Source: Nesterenkonia lacusekhoensis
GTDB lineage: Bacteria; Actinomycetota; Actinomycetes; Actinomycetales; Micrococcaceae
Assembly: GCF_017876395.1 (NCBI RefSeq)
Contig: NZ_JAGINX010000002.1
Coordinates: 1-48,067 of the forward strand
Length of the DNA: 48,067 nt
Direction: 5' to 3'
The position numbers and the translations under genes are program-made. Under the pieces are notes generated by a model. It ran no database searches, had not been told where the DNA came from, and was given only the letters and a program-made list of their open reading frames with translations. Every line of letters starts with the position of its first letter. Within the stretch, counting starts at the first letter, position 1. Below are positions 32,775 to 40,419 of the stretch, one piece after another.

Positions 32775-33092
32775 TTACGGCGACGGCCGCTCCTCCTCGA
32801 TCACCAGCCCGGCGGCTTCGAGCGCGGCGCGGACCATAGAGAACTCCAGGTCCATTCCGTCGTTGAAGACCTCGATATCCACGGCACCGTCGCGTGCGTA
32901 CTGGCAGAGCATCGCGTTCGCCGCCGCCGCAGCCTGCTCCAGCTGCTCCGCGCTGATGGTGCGACCTGCGATGAAGCCGTGCTGGAACCCGAGGTTGGCC
33001 CCTTCGCTCGGGTTGTCGGGGAATACGTGGTCTGCTTTGGTTTCGGCTTCCATGTTCAGGCGTTCTATTGCTTTCTCCCGGTCAGTGCTCAT
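32775..33092 (-). CDS. Hypothetical protein, 105 aa
   Basis: Helical, acidic: 'STDREKAIERLNMEAETKAD' at the start and 'EQLEQAAAAANAMLCQYARD' in the middle. Start ATG at 33092 lies within the end of the preceding gene (11-nt overlap). No family recognised. Confidence 0.6.
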   Translation of the reverse strand: MSTDREKAIERLNMEAETKADHVFPDNPSEGANLGFQHGFIAGRTISAEQLEQAAAAANAMLCQYARDGAVDIEVFNDGMDLEFSMVRAALEAAGLVIEEERPSP

Positions 33093-33411
33093 CGTTGTCT
33101 CCGTTCTCGAGGCCCTCGGCTCGCTTCCTGAGCCATTGAACGTCTGCATATCGCTCCGTGTGGCTGAAGGTGGGCTGTGGCCTGCCGATGTAGTTGTTGA
33201 CGTCCGCCTGGGTGCTCTCGTCCAGTCGCTCGGCGGCTTCTCTCAGCGCCTCGGCCTTGGCCTTCCGGATCTCCTCGGCGTACCAGCGATCAAACAGTGC
33301 TCCTGCATCGCCTCTAGCCATACCTTCGAGCAATCCCTCCAAGTCAATGGGCTGATAAGCGATGTACGTTGAGCGCACATCTTCCCTCGTCGGCGTGCGA
33401 TCACTCATCAT
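33082..33411 (-). CDS. Hypothetical protein, 109 aa
   Basis: Helical; 'FDRWYAEEIRKAKAEALREA' and 'YIGRPQPTFSHTERYADVQW' can be seen. Two consecutive ATGs start it (33411 and 33408) with AGGAGA upstream. It overlaps both neighbours by about 11 nt, an ordinary early-operon arrangement. No family recognised. Confidence 0.6.
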   Translation of the reverse strand: MMSDRTPTREDVRSTYIAYQPIDLEGLLEGMARGDAGALFDRWYAEEIRKAKAEALREAAERLDESTQADVNNYIGRPQPTFSHTERYADVQWLRKRAEGLENGDNDEH

Positions 33412-33799
33412 CTTCTCCTGTCAGCTCGTTGGTTAGGGCACGGACGGTCGGGCAGGGCCATTCGGGTGGTCCGGCCAAACTGGCGGCGTCCTGCATGTCA
33501 GCGCATTCGCCACAAGTCCAGTCCTCGACCAGTTCGTGGCAGTAGAACTCCCCGGCATCGTCATCGGATTGGATGTGCTCTTCGCGGTGCTCTTCGTCGG
33601 TGTTGGTGCAGTCGTCCTCGTGGCCGTATAGAGGCACCTTCCGATGCTCCTTCAGCACCGCCTCTACGGCGGCGACCAGGCGCGGCACGTCAGCCTGGGA
33701 TCGCTCTAGGTCGGAGATCTGGTCAAATGCGTCCCCCTCCCACTTAGAGCGGTCGAACCGTGTCTTGATCTGGTCCAGCGCGTCCTTCAGGTCGCTCAT
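33401..33799 (-). CDS. Hypothetical Cys-containing protein, 132 aa
   Basis: From ATG 33799. 'MSDLKDALDQIKTRFDRSKW' is helical; the C-terminal half has many Asp/Glu and a group of Cys/His ('DDCTNTDEEH', 'FYCHELVEDWTCGECADMQD') that may bind zinc. Start overlaps the upstream stop as ATGA. Confidence 0.6.
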   Translation of the reverse strand: MSDLKDALDQIKTRFDRSKWEGDAFDQISDLERSQADVPRLVAAVEAVLKEHRKVPLYGHEDDCTNTDEEHREEHIQSDDDAGEFYCHELVEDWTCGECADMQDAASLAGPPEWPCPTVRALTNELTGEDDE

Positions 33800-34431
33800 G
33801 CGTCCTCCTCGGGCAGGTACAGGACGGTGAGCGGAGCATGACTGAGCGCCAGTGAGCTGGAGATCTGACACGTCGCTCCAGTCGTCCACCAGCCTTCACT
33901 GCCCTGCTCGAGCGCGTCACCGTAGCGCCCTCGGAGGATGGCTTCCTTCGGCAACTCCTCCAGCTGCTCCAGGGTGCTGATCGTGTCGCCCACCTTCACC
34001 GTCTCCGGCTCCTCGGCGGGGGTGTCCTCCAGCAGGACGAGGGTGGCAGTCGGGAGGATGTCTCGTCGCTGCGCCCCGCGGCCAATTCCAAACCCGTTAA
34101 TTTGATGATCGCGGAAGACACGACCGGTGACCCACTTCGCGGGGTTGCCTCGGAAGGCGACCGCGATCCACTGCCCCTCCTCCAGCTCGTCGGTGGGGAT
34201 GACGCGGGGCACGGTGTCGCGGTTTGCGAGCTGCGCTTTCAGTTCGTCCACACGGGAAGCGAGCTCGGTCTGGTCTCGGTTCAGTCCGTCGCGCTCACGT
34301 TCCAGTTCCAGGTAGCGCTGCTCTGCGGTTTCCAGCGCTTTCGCCTTGCTCGTCGCCAGGTTCTCCAGCGCATCCAGCTGGTCGGTGATCTCGCGGCGGA
34401 TCTTGCTGATGCTTTGCAGCGGCGTGCTCAT
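33796..34431 (-). CDS. Coiled-coil protein with C-terminal beta domain
   Basis: 211 aa from the ATG at 34431 (GAGAGGA 8 nt upstream). Residues 1-75 form a coiled coil ('EITDQLDALENLATSKAKAL'), the rest is beta-rich with 'LEEGQWIAVAFRGNPAKW'. Open sequence upstream in this frame lacks a ribosome site. Function unknown; it is the first gene after the terminator that ends the replication unit. Confidence 0.6.
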   Translation of the reverse strand: MSTPLQSISKIRREITDQLDALENLATSKAKALETAEQRYLELERERDGLNRDQTELASRVDELKAQLANRDTVPRVIPTDELEEGQWIAVAFRGNPAKWVTGRVFRDHQINGFGIGRGAQRRDILPTATLVLLEDTPAEEPETVKVGDTISTLEQLEELPKEAILRGRYGDALEQGSEGWWTTGATCQISSSLALSHAPLTVLYLPEEDA

Positions 34432-34547
34432 GATGTGGTCCTCTCGGTTTCTTGTTGTGCGCCCGTGGGGGAGCGCTGCGCGGCCTCGCAGGCCGGTCGG
34501 GTGGGTGTATGGGGTCGCGGTGCTCCGCATCCCTGTGGGCATAGAAG

Positions 34548-34572
34548 GAGCCCCGCCATGTTGGCAGGGCTC
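34548..34572 (-). terminator. Intrinsic terminator after dnaB
   Basis: GAGCCC(C)GCC / GGC(A)GGGCTC stem with 5-nt loop, followed on the minus strand by CTTCT. It ends the 36788-34589 replication unit. Confidence 0.7.
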
Positions 34573-34588
34573 GAGGGTGGTGCGCGGG

Positions 34589-35890
34589 TCAGCTGCTTCG
34601 TGGGTCTCGGATGGTGGCGTAGTGGCCCCAGAAGTCCAGGGTTGCCTTCCCTGGTCGCCCGTGGCGGTTCTTCGCCACCCGGAAATCGATCTCGTGCATC
34701 TTGTCCGGGTCATCGGCCAGACGGTGCAGCAGGATCACTGCGTCACTGTCCTGCTCGATGGCCCCAGACTCCCTCAGGTCCGCCAGTTGTGGAAGCTTGT
34801 CCTCCCGTTGGGCGCTTCCGCGGTTCAGCTGTGACAGCAGGATCACTGGCACCTGGTGCTCTTTGGCCAGGATCTTCAGCTCCCGAGTGAGACTGGCGAT
34901 GTACTCGTGCCGTGGTCGCTTGTCGCCTGGTGGTGACTCGATCAGCTGCAGGTAGTCCAGCACCACACCGGCCAGGGGCGCACGCGTCCGAGCGGCGGCG
35001 GTGACGAAGCGTCGGATCTCACCGATGGTCGCGTTGGGTCGGTCCATGATGGTCAGCGACAGCTTCTCCAGGGCCGGGACGGCGTGGGCGATCTTGTTCC
35101 AGTCGTCCTCGGTCAGCTCCCGGTCCCTGATCCTCCCGAAGGGCACCTTCGCGGCGGCGCTGAGCATCCGGTTATGCAGCTCGGCGGTCGACATCTCCAG
35201 GCTGATGAACGGCACCGAACCGTGTCGGGCCAGGGCGGTCGCCAACTGGACCCCGGCCACGGTCTTGCCTGCACCCGGGCGGGCGCCGATGGTGTACAGG
35301 GCGCCCGGGATGAGACCGCCCAGCATGTCGTCCAGCGATGGCCACGGGGTGGGGATGTACTTCCGCTCCGATTCGAGTTCCGCCAGCGATTCGGCCAGAG
35401 TCTCCTCGGTGAACCTCACTGGGTCCAGCGCGGCGGCCGGGGTGATCCCATCCAGGGCCTTCTGGGCTTTCTCCTGGATCTGCTGTGGGTCCGCGTGGGA
35501 GTCCACCATCACCCGGATCTCGTTGGCTGCCTGAAGCGCTCTGCGCCGTGCGGCTCCTTCGATCACGATGTGGGCGTAGTACTCGGCGGAGGACGGCGTG
35601 GCGGTCCGTGAGGCCAGCGCGTGCAGGTACCCGCTATCGACGCGGGCCTGATGCTTGATCAGCTCCTCCGCCACCGTCACCTGGTCCGGGGGCACTCCCC
35701 GAGCTTTCAGAGTGAGGGCGGCGTGATGGATCTGCTCGTGCTGGGGGCTGGCATAGTCCGCCGGCTCCACGGTCAGGTAGTCCAGGACCCGGCCAGAGCT
35801 GAGGAGGATCGCGCCCAGGAGGTTCCGCTCCGCTTCGGCGGTGTTCTCAGAATGGGAAGACGGGCTCCCCTCTGGTGGCGCGCTGTTCAA
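34589..35890 (-). CDS. dnaB: Replicative DNA helicase, DnaB type
   Basis: 433 aa. N-terminal DnaB domain (about 18-120, 'AERNLLGAILLSSGRVLDYL'), then RecA-like helicase: Walker A 'GARPGAGKT' (202-210), 'PFISLEMSTAELHNRMLS', Walker B 'GVVLDYLQLI', 'VILLSQLNR' and 'LRESGAIEQDSDAVILLHR'. It unwinds the origin for phage replication and is loaded presumably by the product of the overlapping upstream gene. Confidence 0.95.
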   Translation of the reverse strand: MNSAPPEGSPSSHSENTAEAERNLLGAILLSSGRVLDYLTVEPADYASPQHEQIHHAALTLKARGVPPDQVTVAEELIKHQARVDSGYLHALASRTATPSSAEYYAHIVIEGAARRRALQAANEIRVMVDSHADPQQIQEKAQKALDGITPAAALDPVRFTEETLAESLAELESERKYIPTPWPSLDDMLGGLIPGALYTIGARPGAGKTVAGVQLATALARHGSVPFISLEMSTAELHNRMLSAAAKVPFGRIRDRELTEDDWNKIAHAVPALEKLSLTIMDRPNATIGEIRRFVTAAARTRAPLAGVVLDYLQLIESPPGDKRPRHEYIASLTRELKILAKEHQVPVILLSQLNRGSAQREDKLPQLADLRESGAIEQDSDAVILLHRLADDPDKMHEIDFRVAKNRHGRPGKATLDFWGHYATIRDPRSS

Positions 35891-36788
35891 GTTTCTCCTC
35901 CGCTCGTCGGTAGTCGTCTTCGGTGTAGTCCCATGCGGACCGGGATGGCTGCTGGGATGGTGGTGGTCCGGGCTTCTCCTTGATGAGCCATTGGGTGAAG
36001 GCGGCGTTCCAGTTCACTGCGCGACGGTCGTGGGCTTCTGCGTGTGCCCTGAATGAGGCCGCCACCTGGTCCAGGTCCAGGTTCTTCTGCTCGGCGCGTG
36101 CCTGGTGCTCTTTCGTGGGCGCCCAGTCGGGTGGCAGAGGGGTTGATGGCTTCTTGCGCCCGTGCTCTCTGTCTTCTTTAGAAGACGTAGATGTAGCTGT
36201 AGTTGTGTGCAACCCCAAACCTTGGGCAGAGCTTGGGGGAAACTCTGCCCCTGTGTGCAACCCCAAATCTTGGGCAACGTTTGGGTCAAACGTCGGGCAA
36301 GGTTTGGGTGAAATGAAGTCTTCGATGGGTGCCGATGGCTCCCCCAGTAGGTTCACCACACGCTCATGCTTCAACCCCGCCCAGTCATGTCCGGCATCCA
36401 CCAGCTTCCGCAGCTCATGGATGATCACCGCCCGGATCTCCTGGGAGGCGGTGGCCCCATAGGCGTTCACCATGGACACGGTGAGGCGCGGCTGCTTCAG
36501 CAGGCCGTCATGCTTCAGGAAAGACCTCACCAACACCTCTTCGGTGTCCTCATCGATGAGGATGAACCGCTTGGACTCCAGTGACCTTCCGACCTCCTCA
36601 ACGTGGTCGCCGGTGCTGTCTGTGGCCAGCTTCGCCAGTCGCTTGGGCCGCCATTCAGCCACCCCCGCGTAGCTGAGACTGTCGTGGGTCAGCAGCGTGA
36701 AGTAGAGGCGCTGCTCTGCCTCTGTGAGGTCGCGGAAGTCCTGTGATATCCAGATGTCCAGCCTGATATTTGCCAGCTCCCTAGCCAT
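35847..36788 (-). CDS. Replication initiator/helicase loader-like protein
   Basis: 313 aa. N-terminal winged-helix part ('ANIRLDIWISQDFRDLTEAE', 'LTHDSLSYAGVAEWRPKRLA') typical of phage replisome organizers; Pro/Ser/Thr-rich middle with an internal 16-residue repeat ('AQDLGLHTG' and 'AQGLGLHTT'), then a C-terminal domain with 'HDRRAVNWNAAFTQWLIKE', as in helicase loaders. The DNA of the middle carries iteron-like repeats (36204-36310). It overlaps dnaB by 44 nt. Confidence 0.8.
   Translation of the reverse strand: MARELANIRLDIWISQDFRDLTEAEQRLYFTLLTHDSLSYAGVAEWRPKRLAKLATDSTGDHVEEVGRSLESKRFILIDEDTEEVLVRSFLKHDGLLKQPRLTVSMVNAYGATASQEIRAVIIHELRKLVDAGHDWAGLKHERVVNLLGEPSAPIEDFISPKPCPTFDPNVAQDLGLHTGAEFPPSSAQGLGLHTTTATSTSSKEDREHGRKKPSTPLPPDWAPTKEHQARAEQKNLDLDQVAASFRAHAEAHDRRAVNWNAAFTQWLIKEKPGPPPSQQPSRSAWDYTEDDYRRAEEKLEQRATRGEPVFPF
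36204..36310. repeat. Iteron-like repeats, candidate phage origin
   Basis: Two 25-bp direct repeats, differing by one base, at 36204-36228 and 36252-36276 (period 48 bp): core TGTGTGCAACCCCAAA then TTGGGCA. Further TTGGG elements follow at 36232, 36281 and 36303. The area is lower in GC than its surroundings. In lambda-like phages the origin lies inside the initiator gene in exactly this way. Confidence 0.65.
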
Positions 36789-37015
36789 CAGGGTGTCCCC
36801 TCCTTTCGTGATGCTTCTCGGATCGTCGCCTTCACCTCGGTGTCAGTCACGCCGTGGCGCAGGGCTATGCGCGTGTAGTGCGCCACGGATCGCCGGTTCA
36901 CTTGGCAGTCGTTGTGGGCCAGCTCGGTGGCTGCCAAGTCCAGGTAGTACAGCGACCAGGCGCGGACACTGATCTGGCGTTGTTCCTGCGGGGTGATGAT
37001 GCTGTTCAGTTCCAT
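36788..37015 (-). CDS. Hypothetical helical protein, 75 aa
   Basis: From ATG 37015, preceded by AAAGGAGG about 5 nt upstream. Helical throughout ('EQRQISVRAWSLYYLDLAAT', 'HGVTDTEVKATIREASRKEG'). It is the first gene of the replication unit and abuts the initiator gene. Could be a small regulator; no family recognised. Confidence 0.65.
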   Translation of the reverse strand: MELNSIITPQEQRQISVRAWSLYYLDLAATELAHNDCQVNRRSVAHYTRIALRHGVTDTEVKATIREASRKEGTP

Positions 37016-37043
37016 GTGTGCACCTCCTTTCGGGCATAGAAAA

Positions 37044-37061
37044 GCGCCCTCTGTGGGGCGC
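37044..37061 (-). terminator. Intrinsic terminator
   Basis: GCGCCC/GGGCGC stem with 6-nt loop, followed on the minus strand by TTTTC. It isolates the replication unit from the small Cys-protein genes to its right. Confidence 0.7.
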
Positions 37062-37076
37062 GTGTGGGACGTTGGG

Positions 37077-37364
37077 TCAGGTTTTCTGCCAGCCGCTGTG
37101 CGGAGTGTGCTCCCACCCCTCATTCCGCCAGCAGTCGGCGCACATGCGCCGTGGGTCGTCTTGGTAGACGCGGGGGTTGAAGATGATCCGGCCTAGGAAG
37201 ATCACCAGCGGCTCCCGGTCCCCCTTGGTCAGGATGTGGCCGCAGCCGTCGCACTGGATCACCCACGGGTCAGTGGACTTGATGCCGTGCACCATGCCTG
37301 GCTCGTCGGGCAGGGTCACCGTGAACAGGGCGTCCTGGTGGACGGTGGTCACTCGTCCACCCAT
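37077..37364 (-). CDS. Small zinc-ribbon protein, 95 aa
   Basis: Two Cys pairs, 'CDGCG' (about 38-41) and 'CADCW' (about 75-78), separated by a beta-rich part, suggest a zinc ribbon. The start may be the ATG at 37364, or the GTG at 37352 whose GTGA overlaps the upstream stop. No family recognised. Confidence 0.65.
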   Translation of the reverse strand: MGGRVTTVHQDALFTVTLPDEPGMVHGIKSTDPWVIQCDGCGHILTKGDREPLVIFLGRIIFNPRVYQDDPRRMCADCWRNEGWEHTPHSGWQKT

Positions 37365-37504
37365 TCGACGGTGAACTCACGGGCGCCCAGGAGCGTGTCT
37401 CCCTTCTCTCGGCTCCGCACGGTCACTTCTGGTGACATATGGCCCGTCCAGAGCTCGTATCCCGTGTGCTCCTGCCCCTCGGGGGTGGTGATCTTCCAAG
37501 GCAC
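37349..37504 (-). CDS. Small beta protein, 51 aa
   Basis: GTG start at 37504, supported by GAGAGGAGG 5 nt upstream. 'VPWKITTPEGQEHTGYELWT' then 'VTVRSREKGDTLLGAREFTV' suggests a small beta barrel. Its end overlaps the next gene. Too short to assign a family. Confidence 0.6.
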   Translation of the reverse strand: MPWKITTPEGQEHTGYELWTGHMSPEVTVRSREKGDTLLGAREFTVEWVDE

Positions 37505-37515
37505 GGGGCCTCCTC

Positions 37516-38073
37516 TCAGAACAGCACCAGCTGCTCAGGTTCAGTTGGTGCAGCAGGCGCGGTGGCCCTGCGCATGTACTCGGCGGGGTCTTCGCCCCGG
37601 TTGACCGCATGGATGAGGCGGAACCCGCCACGGGCGTCCACCTCGGTCCAGGCCGCGGCCCAAGCTCGGGACAGGAGCGGCAGAGGGAAGTCCGTGCGAT
37701 GCTCGGGCAGGTCGCCGTCCAACATCCGCGTCATGCAGCAGGAGGCGGACAGCACCTCCACGGGTGCGTACCGGTCGGGGTAGAACGCGGTGGTGACCAG
37801 CTGCCCGGACCCGCAGTCACACGTGGGCCAGTCGTGCCACCCCTCTGGGGCGTCCGGTACGGGGCCAGCCCTTCGTGCCAGCCAATGACCACAGCAGCGG
37901 GACTGGTAGTGACTGTGAGCAAGCATGGCCCGGCAGGCGTCCAGGTCCACGCCGTGCTTGATGCCCCAGTCGTTGTCATCCATACGGCACTCCCCGCAGA
38001 GCTGACCCGGCCAGCCATTCGGAAGCTGGGCGGGGCCGATGGTCGGTTCCGGTGTCCCGGTGAAGTCGCTCAT
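37516..38073 (-). CDS. Cys-rich phage protein, 185 aa
   Basis: From ATG 38073, coupled by ATGA to the 44-aa gene upstream. Many Cys/His pairs ('CGECRMDDND', 'SRCCGHWLARR', 'TCDCGSGQ', 'SASCCMTRML') indicate several metal sites. C-terminal half is helical ('LLSRAWAAAWTEVDARGGFR'). No family recognised. Confidence 0.65.
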   Translation of the reverse strand: MSDFTGTPEPTIGPAQLPNGWPGQLCGECRMDDNDWGIKHGVDLDACRAMLAHSHYQSRCCGHWLARRAGPVPDAPEGWHDWPTCDCGSGQLVTTAFYPDRYAPVEVLSASCCMTRMLDGDLPEHRTDFPLPLLSRAWAAAWTEVDARGGFRLIHAVNRGEDPAEYMRRATAPAAPTEPEQLVLF

Positions 38074-38204
38074 GTCTCCTCCTGCTGGAGCGCGATCCTG
38101 CATGCGAAGCAGATCAGGCGCCGGTACAGCACGACGACAGCCTCCACATACTCGGGAGACAGAGCCGTCATCAGCTCGCCGCAGCGTCGGCACGTATAGC
38201 TCAT
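38070..38204 (-). CDS. Tiny zinc-knuckle protein, 44 aa
   Basis: 'YTCRRCGELM' and 'ICFACRIALQQ' form two CxxC knuckles, 25 residues apart, with a helix between. Start overlaps the upstream stop and its own stop overlaps the next start (ATGA both sides), so it is a genuine operon member. Confidence 0.7.
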   Translation of the reverse strand: MSYTCRRCGELMTALSPEYVEAVVVLYRRLICFACRIALQQEET

Positions 38205-38404
38205 GGTCGCCTCCGCCCATCTGGTCGCCGGGTGTCAGGCCAGTAGATCTCCAGATCCGTGGCCAGAGACCGCTCAGCAGCAGCCTTCGACGCCTTGCGC
38301 ATGTCCTCGGCGTGGTGGGAGCACTGCCAGCTCTTCGAACAGGTGCCCCAGGGATTCCAGCAGCAGGTTCGGCGGCATGGGGTCGCTTGAATGTGGGGTG
38401 CCAT
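38201..38404 (-). CDS. Cys-rich small protein, 67 aa
   Basis: From ATG 38404 (GGAGGAG 5-6 nt upstream). N-terminal 'CRRTCCWNPWGTCSKSWQCS' followed by HH is a dense Cys/His cluster repeatedly seen in small actinophage proteins; the rest is basic. Likely zinc-binding, role unknown. Confidence 0.65.
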   Translation of the reverse strand: MAPHIQATPCRRTCCWNPWGTCSKSWQCSHHAEDMRKASKAAAERSLATDLEIYWPDTRRPDGRRRP

Positions 38405-38583
38405 CACCACTCCTCCAGGTAGAGGCGTTCATCTTCACCGTGGTTTCGGTCCTCCCGGCGTCCGATGTCATGCATCAGCCGGTCTCGCTTGTAGTGCTCG
38501 GTGTCGCGTCGGATCATCAGCAGCCCGGCCACCAGGACGGCGGCCAGGATCGCGATGAGCACCCACATCAGTGGGTAGTCCAT
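38404..38583 (-). CDS. Single-span membrane protein, 59 aa
   Basis: ATG at 38583. Membrane segment about 5-23 ('LMWVLIAILAAVLVAGLLMI') then a charged cytoplasmic tail rich in Arg, Asp and Glu. It follows the ssb unit after two hairpins. Function unknown. Confidence 0.6.
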   Translation of the reverse strand: MDYPLMWVLIAILAAVLVAGLLMIRRDTEHYKRDRLMHDIGRREDRNHGEDERLYLEEW

Positions 38584-38608
38584 AGGGGTGGTCCTCTCAT
38601 CAAGAAGT

Positions 38609-38665
38609 CCCCGGCCAGCAGCGCCAGCCGGGGACAAAAGGAAAGCCGCCCCACAAGGAGCGGCT
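38609..38665 (-). terminator. Tandem hairpins after ssb
   Basis: First AGCCGC(CCC)/GGAGCGGCT (38644-38665) followed on the minus strand by TTCCTTTTG, then CCCCGGC/GCCGGGG (38609-38633) followed by ACTTCTTG. The first looks like a normal intrinsic terminator for the ssb operon. Confidence 0.7.
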
Positions 38666-38705
38666 ACGGTTGCGGTTTAGAGGGGTGCGGAAAGGGAGAA
38701 GCGGA

Positions 38706-39206
38706 TCAGAACGGGGGCTCGCTGCTTCCCGGGGTGTCCCAGGAGCCTCCGCCGGCGGCCGCGCCGCCCCACGGGTCCGCGGCAGGCTGCTGCGCGCCCC
38801 ACCCGGACTGCTGGGCCTGGCCACCACCGAAGCCACCGCCCTGCTGAGCCTGGCCCTTCTGGACCTTCGCCACCTGTGCAGTCTGGAATCGCAGTGACGG
38901 GCCGATGTAATCCACATCGATCTCCAAGTTCGTGCGCTTCTGCCCCTCCCTGTCAGTCCAAGCGGTGGTCTTCTGGGTGCCCACCACGATGACCTCGAGG
39001 CCCTTCCGCAGAGTCTCGGCGGCGTTGACGGCGTTCTGCCGCCAGATATTCAGCCGGTAGAAGGTCGGTTCCCCGTCCTGCCACTGACCGTTGACCTTGA
39101 CCCTGTTGTTCTCGGCCAGGTTCGCGTTCAGCACCGGGGTCTCTCCGGCGTAGCGGAGCTGGTCTGGATCGGCGGTCAGGTTGCCGACGACGGTGATGAT
39201 GCTCAT
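38706..39206 (-). CDS. ssb: Single-stranded DNA-binding protein
   Basis: 166 aa: OB-fold (1-110) with 'MSIITVVGNLTADPDQLRYA', 'FYRLNIWRQNAVNAAETLRK' and 'GLEVIVVGTQKTTAWTDREG', then a Gly/Gln-rich linker and the acidic tip ending 'SSEPPF' that recruits partner proteins. It protects ssDNA in replication and recombination. The start overlaps the NrdH gene by 4 nt. Confidence 0.95.
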   Translation of the reverse strand: MSIITVVGNLTADPDQLRYAGETPVLNANLAENNRVKVNGQWQDGEPTFYRLNIWRQNAVNAAETLRKGLEVIVVGTQKTTAWTDREGQKRTNLEIDVDYIGPSLRFQTAQVAKVQKGQAQQGGGFGGGQAQQSGWGAQQPAADPWGGAAAGGGSWDTPGSSEPPF

Positions 39207-39481
39207 GCTGCTGCCTCCTGCAGGTGTGCGGTGATGTGCTTCTCGATCAGGTCCGGGCGGTAGCCCTGCCAGTGGGTATCCTCGGTGGCCCCCGGCTCAC
39301 GGACGATCACCACAGGGGCCTTCGAGTAGTCCATCTCCTTGATCGCGGCCATCGCCTCAGAGTCGGTGGACAGGTCCACCACCTCGTAGGTGACGCCGTG
39401 CTTATCCAGGTGGCGGTAGGTGGCCTTGCACTGGACACAGATCGGGGTGCTGTACACGGTCACAGTTGGCAGGTCAGCCAT
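39203..39481 (-). CDS. nrdH: NrdH-type glutaredoxin-like redoxin
   Basis: 92 aa with the thioredoxin fold and the NrdH active site 'CVQC' (Cys15, Cys18) in 'VYSTPICVQCKATYRHLDKH', and 'KAPVVIV', then 'WQGYRPDLIEKH'. NrdH donates electrons to class Ib ribonucleotide reductase. Here it stands without nrdE/F/I, between ssb and small phage genes, so it would feed the host reductase to raise dNTP supply during phage replication. Confidence 0.9.
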   Translation of the reverse strand: MADLPTVTVYSTPICVQCKATYRHLDKHGVTYEVVDLSTDSEAMAAIKEMDYSKAPVVIVREPGATEDTHWQGYRPDLIEKHITAHLQEAAA

Positions 39482-39662
39482 TGGTCTCCTTCAGTGGTCG
39501 GATGGTGATGTTGTGCCCGATAGTCGGGTCTTTCTGGTCCTCGTAGATCGGTGCCGTGTGGGCCTCACAGAGGCGAGCAGGGCCCGACGGCGCACTCCAA
39601 CTGATCCAGTGGGTGGCGACCTCGGGGCAGGCGTCGGGGCCGGTGCCGTAGTCGCAGGTCAT
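39474..39662 (-). CDS. Hypothetical protein, 62 aa
   Basis: 'CDYGTGPDACPEVATHWISW' and 'RLCEAHTAPIYED' give three Cys and two His, a possible small zinc site. Overlaps both neighbours by 4-8 nt. Confidence 0.65.
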   Translation of the reverse strand: MTCDYGTGPDACPEVATHWISWSAPSGPARLCEAHTAPIYEDQKDPTIGHNITIRPLKETNG

Positions 39663-39910
39663 GCCGCAGCCTCCCGCACCCGCTCAGTTAGAGCGCACCG
39701 GCATGCGTCCAGGTCAGCCCACGCCTGGCAGTCCAGGGACGGCTCCACTGACTCGGCGCGCAGCATGTCCTCCACCTCGTCCAACAGGTCCAGCATCCGG
39801 GCCTCGGTAGGGCGCCAGTCGCCGCAGCGGATAACGTTGGCGCGGACCGTGTCCGCCCGGATCTCGTCTGGGTCGATCAGGATCGGCTCAGCGTCAACGA
39901 GCATGGTCAT
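39659..39910 (-). CDS. Hypothetical protein, 83 aa
   Basis: Acidic and helical, with 'IDPDEIRADTVRANVIRCGD' and 'EARMLDLLDEVEDMLRAESV'. ATGA overlaps on both sides. No family recognised. Confidence 0.65.
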   Translation of the reverse strand: MTMLVDAEPILIDPDEIRADTVRANVIRCGDWRPTEARMLDLLDEVEDMLRAESVEPSLDCQAWADLDACRCALTERVREAAA

Positions 39911-40419
39911 GACTGCTCACCTTCCTCCAGCAGAGGCACCGTGCCCCGCAGCGCCTCCTGCGCGATCTGGTGCTCCTTCCAGCCCTTCTGGAAGCTGGCA
40001 CGCAGATACGGGCGCCCTTCCACCAGCTTCAGACCCGGAACCACCTCGCCGGTCTCCACATCGACCAGTTCGCCGTGCTCGGTCTCCTCCAGAGACAGCT
40101 GGTCCAACACGTTCGGCTTCGGGCGGGTCTCCGTCACCGTCTCCACCAGCTCCGGGTGAGACGCCTTCAGGTATCCGACGAAGCGGGACTCGTTGACCGG
40201 CTTCAGCTTCGGTTCCGGCTGCACCAGCGACAGCTGGCCCACCTTCTCCCCCGACGATGGGTGCACCACCACACGCCGGTCCGTGGACTTCTCCGGGTCC
40301 GCCAGATCACGGACCATCTCGTCAGTCAGCTCCTCGGACAGTTCCTTCTCCATCGTGGTCACCAGCTTCTTCGCGTCGCGAAGCGCCAGCACCTTCTGGT
40401 GCAACGACAGATCACTCAT
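39907..40419 (-). CDS. Hypothetical protein downstream of recT, 170 aa
   Basis: Helical N-terminus ('LHQKVLALRDAKKLVTTMEK') then a mixed domain with 'FVGYLKASHPELVETVTETR' and a conserved-looking 'GEVVPGLKLVEGRPYLRASF'. Genes of this type accompany recT in actinophages, and it overlaps recT by 8 nt, so a recombination partner is likely. No nuclease motif is seen, so it is not an obvious RecE/YqaJ. Confidence 0.65.
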   Translation of the reverse strand: MSDLSLHQKVLALRDAKKLVTTMEKELSEELTDEMVRDLADPEKSTDRRVVVHPSSGEKVGQLSLVQPEPKLKPVNESRFVGYLKASHPELVETVTETRPKPNVLDQLSLEETEHGELVDVETGEVVPGLKLVEGRPYLRASFQKGWKEHQIAQEALRGTVPLLEEGEQS

